Assembly (NCBI RefSeq): GCF_030272615.1
Contig: NC_081411.1
Coordinates: 836,988,136 to 837,052,135, forward strand
DNA: 64,000 nt
DNA from: Cryptomeria japonica
Lineage: Eukaryota > Streptophyta > Pinopsida > Cupressales > Cupressaceae
Reading direction: 5' to 3'
Part shown: in pieces, positions 34,925-46,217 of the stretch
Layout: every line of letters begins with the position of its first letter
How positions within the stretch are numbered: position 1 is the first letter of the stretch
Notes under the pieces: generated by a model
What the model was told of the DNA's origin: nothing
The model's database searches: none
The model's input: only the letters and a program-made list of their open reading frames with translations
Translations under genes and position numbers: made by a program

Positions 34925-36300
34925 TTAATTTGGAATAGGTGCACCTAACTTAGTAGATAAGGTTCTTTCTTCATTTGACACAATTTCCTTCTTTTTCCAA
35001 ATCATCTGTAATTTGCCTTTTATTTCTTCAGTATCTCCTCTAGGTTGATCTCTGCAATCTCTAGCCAAATATCGAACTTTGTAACAATAAAAACATGCCA
35101 TACCAAGATTTCTCCATGATCTTCGGTTGTTCATTCCAAACCTTATAAAGAAGTTGGCACTTATATGTCCATATCTTCCACAACATTCATACCATATCCT
35201 TGTATTGTAATCCCATGGTACTGTAGAATACTATTAGTAAGGATCTGTGTGAGTTCGGTAACCTCTAGCATTTGCTCGATGTGCAGACCACATATAGTTC
35301 TTTTTCTTAAGCCAACACTTCTCGGTACTATGTCCATATCTATTGCAGTTTTTACAAAACCCTTTGAATTTTGCCTTCTAATAATTCTTAACAGTCTTTT
35401 GCCTTCTGATAATTGTTAACAGTCTTTGTCCTACATTGATTAGATTTGTGACCATATTTGTTGCAATTGTAACAATAACCATTAGACTTAGTGACATTCA
35501 GTTGCTTACCTTTTCTGATTTGGCACAAGTTAGCAGTATTACCTTGATTTCCACAATAGCTGCAAATAGGCTTCTTTCCTTTGATATTCTTCTTATTTCC
35601 AGCTTGCTTTGATGATTCTCCACTTTCGATAGTATGAATTCCCTTCTCGATAGAGTCTTTTCCTTTGTAACTGAGTCTTGCATCTTTGTTGGGTCTTATT
35701 CAGTTGCTCATCCAACATCTTTGATGCTTCAGAACTCTTTTTCAGTGTTTCCTTGGATTTCTTTTCTATTTCAAGTTCATCGGTCAACCTTGATACTTCA
35801 AGTTTCAATACTTGATTCTCATCATCTTTCATATTTTCTTCATGATGTGCATAGCCCAATTGATCTGACAAATTTTGTTGAATCCCACTCATCCTTGTGA
35901 TTTCATCATTCTTTTCAGATACTAATGCTTCAAGCTATTGTTTTTCTCTTTCTAGATCTCTTACTTTCTCCTCAACTGTCCTCAATGCATCAATATTTTT
36001 AGTCATCTATGTGCTGAAATGTTCATGTCCTCTTTTCATTGCTTTTAGTTGATCGGTTAGTGCTTTGTTCTTTTCTTTCAGTTGTCCAATTGTCTCTTCA
36101 GTCTCTTCTGATATACTATTCTTAGATGATGTTTCAATTTGTTCCACTAGCTCTTGAGAGTCCTGTAAATCATCAGATAATCTCCTTCTAACTTTCAATG
36201 ATTTTTGCATTTGTCTTTGCATGTCTACAATCACTTGATTAGCATGATCCAACTCTTCTTGTAAATACACAATTCTCCGAGATTGTTTATAGCCTTCCAT
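34925..36300 (-). pseudogene. Element 4 ORF1: Gag-like coiled-coil / zinc-knuckle protein
   Basis: Starts MEGYKQSRRIVYLQEELDHA at 36300, 44 bp from the PBS. A long heptad-like coiled coil (LQEELDHANQVIVDMQRQMQ, LKEKNKALTDQLKAMK) is broken by TAG at 36007-36009 and continues at 35593-35892 (QVLKLEVSRLTDELEIEKKS). The distal part, shifted in frame, has CCHC remnants including CYNCNKYGHKSNQC near 35450 and CFYCYKVRYLARDC at 34990-35110, where the His is lost. Position and architecture fit Gag: multimerising coil plus RNA-binding knuckles. Confidence 0.72.
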
Positions 36301-36343
36301 TGATAGGATCTTTCTCTTTAGGCTGTTAAACCCTTTTCCAAGA

Positions 36344-36360
36344 CTGGAGATCCGATACCA
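36344..36360 (-). promoter_or_regulatory. Element 4 primer-binding site
   Basis: The minus strand reads TGGTATCGGATCTCCAG two bases from the LTR end, an initiator tRNA-Met-type PBS with changes at bases 8 and 11 relative to TGGTATCAGAGC in element 6. Confidence 0.85.
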
Positions 36361-36362
36361 AT

Positions 36363-37551
36363 TGTTAGGCCCAATATGGAAAGCTAATGTACTGAGAGGG
36401 GAGGGGTGAATCAGTACTTCAAAACCTTTTAACAAAAATATCTTTACTGTTATGCATAAACCAAAAACTACTGCAACATAACAGAAAGCTAAAACAAATA
36501 AACAATAATCATACATGATTCACTCCATAACTAATATATTTTGGTTACGCAGAAACTCTTGGTTAGAGAGAAAAACTATAGTGGGGATGGCACCCACAAC
36601 TTCACTACTGCAATAATAAAGAGTTCTCGGTTAGAGCTACATGTTTAGCTATTTTTGATAGCTTACCCTATTAGGAGTATTAAGATCATTAGATCTACCT
36701 TGCTAAAGGATGTTACAACACTTATTCTAAATGCTGCACCTGGTTAAAGGCTTTACAATTTATAGACTTTGTTAGAGTCTTTTACCCTGTTAAAGGTTTC
36801 TCTTACAACTTCAAAATATTACAATAAAATCTTTACAAATATCTACAACTTTACATCTGGAATGTTATAGCAGATTCTATGTGCTCAAAATGAGATTACC
36901 TTGCTTATAGCATACCTCGGTAACCCATAGAATAACTCAATAAACCCTTCTATTTACTCTGTTCTTTGATTGTTCTCTGAAATCCTTCTTAGTGACCTCT
37001 ATGTCTCTGTAATAGTCATAACACTCAATGCTTTCTTATGTATCACACATGTCTTGCTTCATACACCTCTATATCTCTTTTTGTCACACTTTTATCCTTA
37101 ATCCATGTTGTATAAATAGATCTCTTATGTCGGTGATCTGATTCACTACTTTGATCTTACAAACATGATTTATCGAATGAATAACCATACAAAATATTTC
37201 ATTGGTTATATGACCTCAAAATCATACACAATCCTTAAGTGCAATTTCCAATGTGATAATGGTTCTATGTTCCTCGATCTTGTAACACGTTTCCACATGT
37301 GTGTCTAGGTTCAATGAATCTGATAACACTTTTCACTCGGTGTATATCAACTCGATGTATCATTATTGTTGCTCGGTAGACATGGAATGTTACTCGGTAG
37401 ACAACTCAATGTATACTGGGCTCTGTGAATACTTTCTTCTATAACTGACTGTTCTATGCATACCAACTGAAAGTTTCTGTAGTAGTAACCGTCTAGAGTA
37501 TATAGAATGACTTTGGATATAAAACTAATGGCAACTTAATAAGTAGTAACA
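36363..37551 (-). repeat. Element 4 5' LTR
   Basis: 1189 bp, from TGTTAGGCCCAATATGG to AAGTAGTAACA, next to the CACAC duplication at 37552-37556. Confidence 0.92.
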
Positions 37552-37556
37552 CACAC

Positions 37557-38171
37557 TGCTCAATCGCAAAAGGAGCCTCACTAACTACATAAAAATCTAG
37601 ACTACAATCCAAAGAATTGTGAACTACTAAGATAGCATCTTGTATGCCAGAATATAATTCTGGTTTAAGCTCTATCTGTTTTCGTCTGAAACCCTAAACC
37701 CTTTACCAGAATAACCCTTATATGAATTTCCTTACATTCATAATCTCTCTTATATATTTTGCATTATATCACATTCACATATCCATAATCTCCCATTCCT
37801 TTTCTATATCAAAATGATCTATCAAACTGACCTATATACCCTAGACAAGATATCATGCCTTATGTCAGCTTACAAAGATATATACAATATCAAATTTCAT
37901 GTCAGTGAGATAACATAAATGCATAAATATTAAAACCAATTGCCAATGCTGGATCAAAGAGATGTTAGCCTCCAATACTAATAACCTTTTAGTAAACCAT
38001 GTCAGCCTCCATTACTGATAACCAAAGAAATCCTTCTGTCCTGTCGGTGTCGTATCTGTGAAGTGTTTGTCGGTACACAACTGAACCAAAAACATGAAGC
38101 CCGAACACAATACCATGTTGCCATCAATGACAACATAGTGAAACCAACCAACTGAGCATCAATTTCCAACA
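37557..38171 (-). repeat. Element 5 3' LTR, second part
   Basis: Continues the LTR begun at 29209 after removal of element 4, ending ATCAATTTCCAACA at 38171. Confidence 0.75.
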
Positions 38172-38183
38172 ATCTCCCCCTTT
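38172..38183 (-). promoter_or_regulatory. Element 5 polypurine tract
   Basis: The minus strand reads AAAGGGGGAGAT before LTR start TGTTGGAAAT. Extra purine runs (AGGGGGAG, AAAAGGGGGG) follow near 38300-38355. Confidence 0.85.
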
Positions 38184-38758
38184 GGTATTGTTGGGAACAC
38201 TCATGTGAAAAATGGTCAAGGTTTCATCTGTCGGTTTCATCCTGCCTGCTCCCCTTGAGCTGAATATGCAAAATACTCTACATCTCCATATCTACATAAC
38301 TCCCCCTAATGTATATAACTTCTTCTATTATTTTTCACATTTATATCACCCCCCTTTTGACATCAATGTCATCAAAAATTCTAAAAAGAATGTCAAAGAA
38401 AAAGAACTATACAATGAATATCCCAAAATGTCTTACCAGAGCTTGACAAATTTCAATCTTTTTGGATAAGCCTTCTCCAATAGCTCAAGATAAGTATCCC
38501 AACCCATTTTGAATGTGTGAGAAATAGATACAAGTCCACTTAGTATATTTTAAAATGACTCTTTCTCATTTACCTTTGCTGGTGTGGGCTTTCCCACCAT
38601 ATCCATGCATTCTTTGTTATGCACACTGAGTGAATCCAACCGAGGAATCACCAGGCCTCTTAGACTTTTGGCTCTTCTTATTATTTTGTCTCTTTCCTTC
38701 TGAAGAACAAAAATTTGGTTTCCAAAATCAAAATTCGACCCTCAATGGATGTAGTCAA

Positions 38759-39370
38759 TTAAATCAATCCATCAAAAGAATTAGCTATATCTACAAATTT
38801 CTCCTGAAGTTCTTTTATCTTCTTATCCACATTAGCTATAAGCATAATAGTGTTACAACATACCCTATAAATATTTGTACATTGCTTCAAAGAATTTTCC
38901 ATTAGTATCAACTTCTCATCAATTTTCTTCTTCTCAGATTCAATCACCTGATCAAACACAGCTCTCTTAGCCTGAGCAAACCTCTCCAATGCTTGCCGGT
39001 TTGTAATTTGCCATAACGATTGAAAATAATTTGAAATATGCTCAGTAATTGTTTTAAGCTTGACGGATTGGCTCGCTTCATTTTCAATCTTGCACTCTGG
39101 GAATAGTCTATGTAGAACAATGATTGTTTGATGAATAATCCCTTTATCTATAGATCCCTCCATTAGTTTTTTTGTTGCCATCATCATAAGTTTAGTAGGA
39201 CTCATCTCTATTATGTTTTTCTTTTCAACCTATGAGGTGTCAATTGACAACAATGATGGACCAACTACCGGTTCCCTACCAGATTCTCCTTTCTTCTCTT
39301 CTGATGTTTTATCCTTTATAACTTCCTTGCACCGGTGACTTCACCACTTGGTGCAATCTGTGTAAATGTT
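38759..39370 (-). pseudogene. Element 5 ORF C-terminal part, unknown function
   Basis: The open piece 38759-39205 (148 codons: MMMATKKLMEGSIDKGIIHQ, TITEHISNYFQSLWQITNRQ, ESEKKKIDEKLILMENSLKQ) is predicted by eye to be helical/coiled coil. Upstream codons to 39370 continue in the same sense with stops. By position just before the PPT it is the C-terminus of a long ORF, as in elements 4 and 6, but residue similarity to them is weak. No catalytic motif seen. Sequence 38184-38758 looks untranslated. Confidence 0.5.
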
Positions 39371-39375
39371 GGATT
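39371..39375. repeat. Element 6 target-site duplication, left (GGATT)
   Basis: Five bases before element 6. The right counterpart at 46213-46217 is GGTTC, matching at three of five positions, so this is at best a decayed duplication. Confidence 0.4.
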
Positions 39376-40526
39376 TGTTACTACTTATCAAGTTGCCATT
39401 AGTTTTCATATTCAAAGTCATAATATATACTCTAGTCAGTTAGCATTACCAAATCATGCAGTCAGTATACAAAGAGAAGTTAGTATGCACAGTCTAGTTG
39501 GTTACAGAGGAAAGCAGTCACAGAATGCAGTATACACCGAGCTGTCTATAGAGTATCTTTTCATGGCTACCGAGCAGCAAAGATGACACACCGAGTTAAC
39601 ATACACCAAGTGAAACATGCTACCAGATACATTGAACCTGGACATGCATATGAAAACATGTTACAAAATCAAGGCACATCTAACCATTATTACATTGGAA
39701 ATTGCACCAGAAGATTGTGTATGATTTTGAGATCAATCTAACCAATGAAATATTTTTTATAGTTATTCATTCAAGGAATCATGTTTGTAAGATTGAAGCA
39801 ATGAATTAGATCACCATCTTAAGAGATCTATTTATACAGCATGAGCTAAGGGTGTATATATGTGTGTAAGAAGACTGTTACAGAGACATAGAGGTCACCG
39901 AGAAGGTTTTCAGAGAACAGCCGAAGAACAGAGTAAATAGAAGGGTTTACTGAGTTACTACATGGGTTACCAAGGTATGCTATAAGCAAGGTAATCTATT
40001 CTGAGCACATAGAATTTTCTATAACATTTCAAATGTAAAGTTGCAGATATTTGTAATGATTTTATTGTAATATTGTGAAGTTGAAAGAGAAACCTTTAAC
40101 AGGGTAAAAGACACTAATCAAGTCTATAAATTGTAAAGCCTCTAACCAGGTGTAGCATTCAGAATAAATGTTGTAAAATCCTTTAGCAAGGTAGATCTAA
40201 TAGATCTTGTTACTTCTAATAGGGTAAGCTATCAAAAATAGCTAAAATGTAGCTCTAACTGAGCACTCTTTATTATTGCAGTAGTGAAGTTGTGGGTGTC
40301 ATCCCCACCGCAATTTTTCTCTCTAACCAAGAGTTTCTGCGTAACCAAAATATATGTGTTATGGAGTGAATCATGTATGATTGTTATCTATTTGCTTTAA
40401 CTTTATTTTATGTTACTGCTCTGTTCTATTTATGCATAACAGTAAAGTTATTATTCAAGAAAAGTTTTGAAGTACTGATTCACCCCTCCCCTCTCAGTAC
40501 ATTAGCTTTCCATATTGGGCCTAACA
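39376..40526 (+). repeat. Element 6 5' LTR
   Basis: 1151 bp, TGTTACTACTTATCAAGTTG to TTGGGCCTAACA. It contains several ACCGAG motifs and, near its 3' end, the CACCCCTCCCCTCTCA motif. Confidence 0.92.
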
Positions 40527-40528
40527 AT

Positions 40529-40544
40529 TGGTATCAGAGCTCAA
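40529..40544 (+). promoter_or_regulatory. Element 6 primer-binding site (initiator tRNA-Met type)
   Basis: TGGTATCAGAGCTCAA two bases after the LTR end; the first 12 bases match the usual plant PBS exactly. Confidence 0.93.
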
Positions 40545-40588
40545 ATCTTGGAAAAGGGTTTAACTACCTAAAGAGAAAGATCTTATCA

Positions 40589-41857
40589 ATGGAAGGCTAT
40601 AAACAATCTCGGAGGATTGTATATCTGCAAGAAGAGCTAGATCATGTTAATCAAGTAATTGCAGACATGCAAAGGCAAATGCAAAAATCTTTGAAATTAA
40701 GAAGAAGATTATCTAATGACTTACAATATTCTCAAGAGTTAGTGGAACAAATTGAGACATCATTTGAGAACAATATATCTGAAGAGACTAAAGAAATGAT
40801 TGGGGTATTGAAAGAAAAGAACAAAGCATTGGCTAATCAACTAAAAGCAATGAAAAGAGAACAAGAACATTTCGGTACATAGATGACTGAAAATCTAGAT
40901 GCATTGAGGATAGTTGAGGATAATGCAAGAGATCTAGAAAGAGAGAAACAACAACTTGAAATCTTAATCTCTGATAAAAATGATGAAATCATAAGGTTGA
41001 CTGGGATTCAAGAAAATATGATAGATCAACTAGGTTATGCACATCATGAAGCAATTCCGAAGAATGATGAGTATCAAGCATTGAAACTTGAAGTATTAAG
41101 GTTGATCAATGAACTTGAAACAAAGAAGAAATCCAAAGAAACACTGAAGAAGAGTTATGAAGCATCAAAGATGTTGGATAAGCAATTGAATACAAGAAGA
41201 CCCAACAGAGATGTAGGACTTGGTTACAAAGGAAAAGACTCTACTGAGAAAGGAATTCATACTATCAAGAGAGGAGAATCATCAAAACAAGCTAGAAATA
41301 GGAATAACATCAAAAGAAAGAAGCCTATTTGCTACTACTGTGGAAATCAAGGTCATACTACCAACATGTGCCAAATTAGTAAAGGTAAGCAACCGAATAT
41401 CACTAAGTCCAATGATTATTGTTACAATTGCAATAAATATGGTCACACATTTAACCAATGTAGGACAAAGTCTGTTAACAACTATCAGAAGGCAAAATTC
41501 AAAGGGTTTTGTAGAAACTGCAATAGATATGGACATAGTACTGAGAAGTGTTGGCTTAAGCAAAAGAACTACATGTGGTCTGCACACCAAGCAAACACTA
41601 GAGGTTACCGAACTAACACAGATCCTTACAGACAATATGCAGTAGTACCATGGGATTACAATACAAGGATATGGTGTGAATGTTGTGGAAGATATGGACA
41701 CATAAGTGCCAACTATTTTATAAGGTTTGGAATGAACAACCGAAGATCATGGAGAAATCCTGGTATGGCATGTTTTCATTGTCACAAAGTTGGACATTTA
41801 GCTGGAGATTGTAGAGATCAACCTAGAGGAGACATTGAAGAAATAAAAGAGAAATAA
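40589..41857 (+). pseudogene. Element 6 ORF1: Gag-like protein with five zinc knuckles
   Basis: Starts MEGYKQSRRIVYLQEELDHV at 40589; the frame is also open upstream into the LTR, but this Met is shared with element 4. Residues 1-195 are coiled coil, broken by one TAG at 40880-40882. The C-terminal part has five CCHC knuckles: CYYCGNQGHTTNMC, CYNCNKYGHTFNQC, CRNCNRYGHSTEKC, CECCGRYGHISANY (last Cys lost) and CFHCHKVGHLAGDC, at about 41330-41812. Gag proteins usually have one or two. The role is inferred as RNA packaging. After the TAG the frame is open to 41855-41857. Confidence 0.8.
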
Positions 41858-42389
41858 AAGATGATTTGGAAAAGAAGGAAATTGTGTCAAATGAAGAAAG
41901 CACCTTACCTACCGAGTTAGGTGCACCTATTCCAAATTAATCAGTAAAGGTATGAAGGGACTGCATTCTCTGAAGGTTAAAATCACAACAGTTCCTATTC
42001 TATTATGTACAAAATTCAAAATCTGCATAGTTAAGATGCATTAGTAAGTTTGATATTCTATCAAAAGTACTTTATAGGAAACTTGTCAAGTTGGTGAATA
42101 TAGGAAGCTTGTCAAGTCAGTAAATGAAGGAAATTTAGTTACTCGGTTAAAACAAAAAAAAGAAGAGTAAATCGGTTAAACGATGAGCCAAGTGCATTTA
42201 ATGTTTTGACCTAACCTACATGGAGCCCGATAAGGTATTTTGTGTACTTAAAAGCATTTTTGCGGTCATTTACATTCACCAAGTTTTTGAAAGAGAAGAG
42301 TAGAGCAAATCAAGGCGATCAAACTTCATTCAAAGCGAATCCAAGGTATTTACATCAAATCTCATCACACTGTCATATCACACAACGAG

Positions 42390-44736
42390 ATTATGTGAAT
42401 GTTGTGGAACAAAGAACTCAATCTTTGCCACCAATGGGTTACGAGATTGACTTTCATATCACACAACAACAAATTGATGCATATTTTACATTACCAAGGT
42501 ATGCCACCAAGCTAAGATATGGAACCTATGAAGAGGTGAAGGGAAAAGTAAAAATGAGCATTGTAGTACCCAAGGCTACAAGGAAAGCAACAAAGATGAT
42601 AAAGGTTTTAACGGAGAAATTTGGAGAAGAATCCTCCTCCACACCTGTCAAAGGCACTCTTGCCATCACCGAAGAGGAATCAGAAGCTCAAGAGGCAGCA
42701 ATAACACTGAGCACCGAATTGCCTAAGGGTAAAGTGTTGAAGAGAAAGAAATAGGACATTTCAAAGGACCTACTGACTCCTCCAACAAAGAGACCTAACA
42801 CTAGAGCATCAGCTACACCAAGTAATAAACAAAAGAGTATTACTGCTCCCAAGATAACCAAGACCTATAAGAAGTCTACTCGGAGACTCATTCTGGCAAA
42901 AGAGTCTAGTGATACAGAATCCGAAGATGCAAACAAATTCCAGATTGTAAAGAGCAAGAAGGTAAATATACATAGTGTTGAAAAATTTTGTGCCAATCTA
43001 AAAGAATATGGTGCATTTGCAGGATTTAGATATGTCAAGTATGAGACTAGGAATAATGATGAGAAGAGACAAATTGAAGAAGTTATTTGCATACTTCTAA
43101 AGTTTTGGCTAGCTCCATTAGAACTAGTAAAGTCACTTCCAAATGAACTTTACTTGCATATTGATAAAAGGTGGAAATATGCAATGGACTCAGAGAAACA
43201 AATTAGAGAAAGAATTCTAGTCCATCTATTTCTTGATATGTCTGTAGCAGAAATAAAGGAACATTTGACAACCTACAATTCCAAATTTCTTGTCAAACAG
43301 AGAGCCTTAAAACTGATGAATGGGCTATATATTGATGTAGAAAATGAGACAAAAGGAAAATGGCAGGAAATCTTCAATATCAAGGATGTCAGTGAACATT
43401 CTAAAGTTGAAATTGTTGATGTCACTGAACACAATCCTGATGTCAATGAACAAGGTCCTGATGCTACCAAGCAAGACCCGACTGACACTATTCAAATTGA
43501 TGAAGATGTCATGGATGCAGAAGCACCAGAGCAGGAAATGATAGAAGGCACTACATATGCAAAACTTGTATCTAGTGAATATGTTTTAGAACAAGTTCAG
43601 CCTTACCCACTGATCAATCAACCTATCTCTATCAAAGCTCCTCATGATACAACAGAAGGTACAACTCAAGACTAGACCTCTCAAGCACCCTCGAGCATCG
43701 AAAATGTAGCAGCTGAGACACCCAGTACCAAGACACCGAAAGACACCACAACAACTATAGGAACTAACCAAAGTGTTGCCTCTACCGAGCAACCAACCGA
43801 GGGTTAACAAGCCTCTCAACCTATTGTCTTGGTCCCACCAACCAAAGGTAAAGAGAAGAAGGTGAAAAAGCATAGTTTCAAAGTTGATTTATCTAAATCA
43901 ATAGTGTTTCCCAATGTGGATATCTCAAAATTAAAGGGGCAAGCACTTATTGATTTCGGTGAACTATGCAAAGCAAAGGCTGAACAAGAAAAATAGATGG
44001 CCATTCAAAAGAAGAATAAAGTACTTCAGAAGGTGAAGACACTACTGACCGATATGCTACCTTCAGCTATAGTGTCAACCGATGTAGCCATCCACATTCA
44101 ACTTGATGAACTCCTTAATCAAATAGAAACATTTAGAGTAGATGCATCTGAGTACCTGAGCAAGCTAAAAGACAAGGAGCTTACTGCCAAAATGATAGAA
44201 GAGGTACAAAAAGCTTTAGCTATTGGGAAAGTCAAGCTTGTCAAATTCATTGCTGAGTTGTCCCCTCAACTCAAGCATATTCTTTATTTATTTTAGAAAC
44301 TTTGCACATTTTCTATATTCATTAAAGATATCAAGAATAAAACTGATGCAATTGAGAAAGAGATCACCGATCTCTCAAATAAGTTGACCACTGAGCCCAA
44401 TTCAGTTCAAAATTTTTATACCAAGCTTCAACAGCTCATGGCTCAACAATTGGAACTTAGAAATGAAGAACATAAGATCAGGATGGATATATGACACTCC
44501 AAACATTATTGCTTCCTCATCTTTCATCAGTTCAAGAATAGATTAACTGAGCTACACGCCTATCTACTACACAAGAGGGAAGCACTCTTGATGGCTTAAT
44601 ATCCCTATTGGCTGATATTCAAGCACAAACTTCTTTAATGGAAAGTGTAAAGGATGCACTCTCTATCGCACTCACCAACACTCGAAAAAAGTATAAATCC
44701 ATTTTTGATCAGTTACCACCCCCGGATGGAACTTAA
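42390..44736 (+). pseudogene. Element 6 ORF2: unknown, internally deleted
   Basis: The N-terminal third present in element 4 (MAPKIQ... to ...HNRY) is missing; coding similarity resumes near 42390 (YVNVVEQRTQSLPPMGYEID). Pieces: up to 42754 (LRYGTYEEVKGKVKMSIVVP), 42755-43150 basic linker, 43154-43675 (RWKYAMDSEKQIRERILVHL, SKFLVKQRALKLMNGLYIDV, then acidic repeats with VTEHNPDVNEQGPDATKQD), and 43997-44736 C-terminal coil ending SIFDQLPPPDGT. Stops lie at 42752, 43673, 43806, 43994 and 44294, with a frame change near 44490. No known enzyme motif. Confidence 0.6.
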
Positions 44737-45095
44737 GTTTTTGATGTTTGTCAAAAAAGGGGAGTGATACTATATAAAGGTAGTAATATAATATATTGAG
44801 GGAGTGATACAGTTTTGGTGATATAGTTTTGATATAGTATTCAGAGTATTGTATACAGGGGGAGTATACCAAGCAGAGTATGCAGAGTATCCAAGGACAG
44901 TAAGCAGAGCACACAAGCACAAAACTGAGCATGCAAAACCAGAGTTATGTATAGTATAATGATAAGGGGAGTATATCTGAATATACTATTTCATTGACTA
45001 TTGTATATATTGTCAAGTATAGTCATTTTGCAATGTATATAGATTTTTGAGTTGTGACTTTGAAAGTAGTTTTGTCAAACATCTCAACTAATGTC

Positions 45096-45107
45096 AAAAG
45101 GGGAGAT
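45096..45107 (+). promoter_or_regulatory. Element 6 polypurine tract
   Basis: AAAAGGGGAGAT immediately before LTR start TGTTACTACT at 45108. Additional GGGGGAGT-like runs lie at 44758-44870 and 44967. Confidence 0.87.
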
Positions 45108-46212
45108 TGTTACTACTTATCAAGTTGCCATTAGTTTTTATATTCAAAGTCATACTATATACTCTAGTCGGTTAGCATTACTGAATCATGTAGTTGGTAT
45201 ACAAAGAGAAGTCGATATGCACAGTCTAGTTGGTTACAGAGGAAAGTAGTCACAGAACGCAGTATACACCAAGCTATCTACTGAGTATCTTTTCATGGCT
45301 ACCGAGTAGCAAAGATACATTGAACCTGGACATGCATATGAAAATGTGTTACAAGATTGAGGCACATCTAACCATTATTACATTGGAAATTGCAACAAAA
45401 GATTGTGTATGATTTTGAGATCAATCTAACCAATGAAATATTTTGTATAGTTATTCATTCGAGGAATCATGTTTCTAAGATCGAAGCAACGAATTAGATC
45501 ACCGTCTTAAGAGATCTATTCATACAGCATGAGTTAAGGGTGTATATATGTGTGTAAGAAGACTGTTATAGAGACACAGAGGTCACCGAGAAGGTTTTTA
45601 GAGAATAGTCAAAGAACAAAGTAAACAGAAGGGTTTGTCGAGTTACTATATGGGTTACCGAGGTATGCTATAAGCAAGGTAATCTATTCTGAGCACATAG
45701 AATCTGCTATAATGTTTCAGATGTAAAGTTGTCGTTATTTGTAATGATTTTATTGTAATATTGTGAAGTTGAAAGAGAAACCTTTAACAGGGTAAAAGAC
45801 TCTAATCAAGTCTATAAATTGTAAAGCCTCTAACTAGGTGCAGCATTCAGAATAAATGTTGTAAAATCCTTTAGCAAGGTAGATCTAACAGATCTTGTTA
45901 CTCCTAACAGGGTAAGCTATTAGAAATAGCTAAAATGTAGCTCTAACTGAGAACTCTTTATTATTGCAGTAGTGAAGTTGTGGGTGCCATCCCCACCGTA
46001 GTTTTTCTCTCTAACCAAGAGTTTCTGCGTAACCAAAATATGTGTTATGGAGTGAATCATGTATGATTGTTATCTATTTGCTTTAACTTTATTTTATGTT
46101 ACTGCACTATTCTATTTATGCATAACAGTAAAGTTATTATTCAAGAAAAGTTTTGAAGTACTGATTCACCCCTCCCCTCTCAGTACATTAGCTTTCCATA
46201 TTGGGCCTAACA
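45108..46212 (+). repeat. Element 6 3' LTR
   Basis: 1105 bp, TGTTACTACTTATCAAGTTG to GGGCCTAACA; shorter than the 5' LTR by small deletions, for example after 45310. The open stretch at 46059-46400 runs out of this LTR and is not a gene. Confidence 0.92.
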
Positions 46213-46217
46213 GGTTC

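Larger units (their letters stand above)
29507..37551 (-). mobile_element. Element 4: non-autonomous copia-like LTR retrotransposon
   Basis: Flanked by a perfect 5-bp target duplication CACAC (29502-29506 and 37552-37556), with LTRs of about 1.17-1.19 kb, a PBS and a PPT. The interior (30687-36343) encodes on the minus strand a Gag-like ORF1 and a long ORF2, but no protease, integrase, RT or RNase H motif could be found. It is therefore non-autonomous in this copy, and probably by design, because element 6 of the same family has the same content. It inserted into the LTR of element 5. Confidence 0.9.
39376..46212 (+). mobile_element. Element 6: non-autonomous copia-like element, same family as 4
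   Basis: LTRs 39376-40526 and 45108-46212, PBS at 40529 and PPT at 45096. The plus-strand interior carries ORF1 (coiled coil plus zinc knuckles) and ORF2 (unknown), with no pol genes. Sequence matches element 4 over most of its length in the opposite orientation. Relative to element 4 it lacks about 1 kb of ORF2 near 42370-42395. It inserted into the body of element 5. It forms a large inverted repeat with element 4. Confidence 0.9.

Noticed and set aside
40373-40588. Upstream extension of ORF1 in element 6 starting MYDCYLF
   Set aside because: This part is LTR and PBS sequence read through. The Met at 40589 is conserved with element 4 and lies after the PBS.
43154-44296. Coiled-coil ORFs as possible host motor or structural genes
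   Set aside because: They lie between LTR, PBS and PPT of element 6 and recur in element 4, so they belong to the transposon family.
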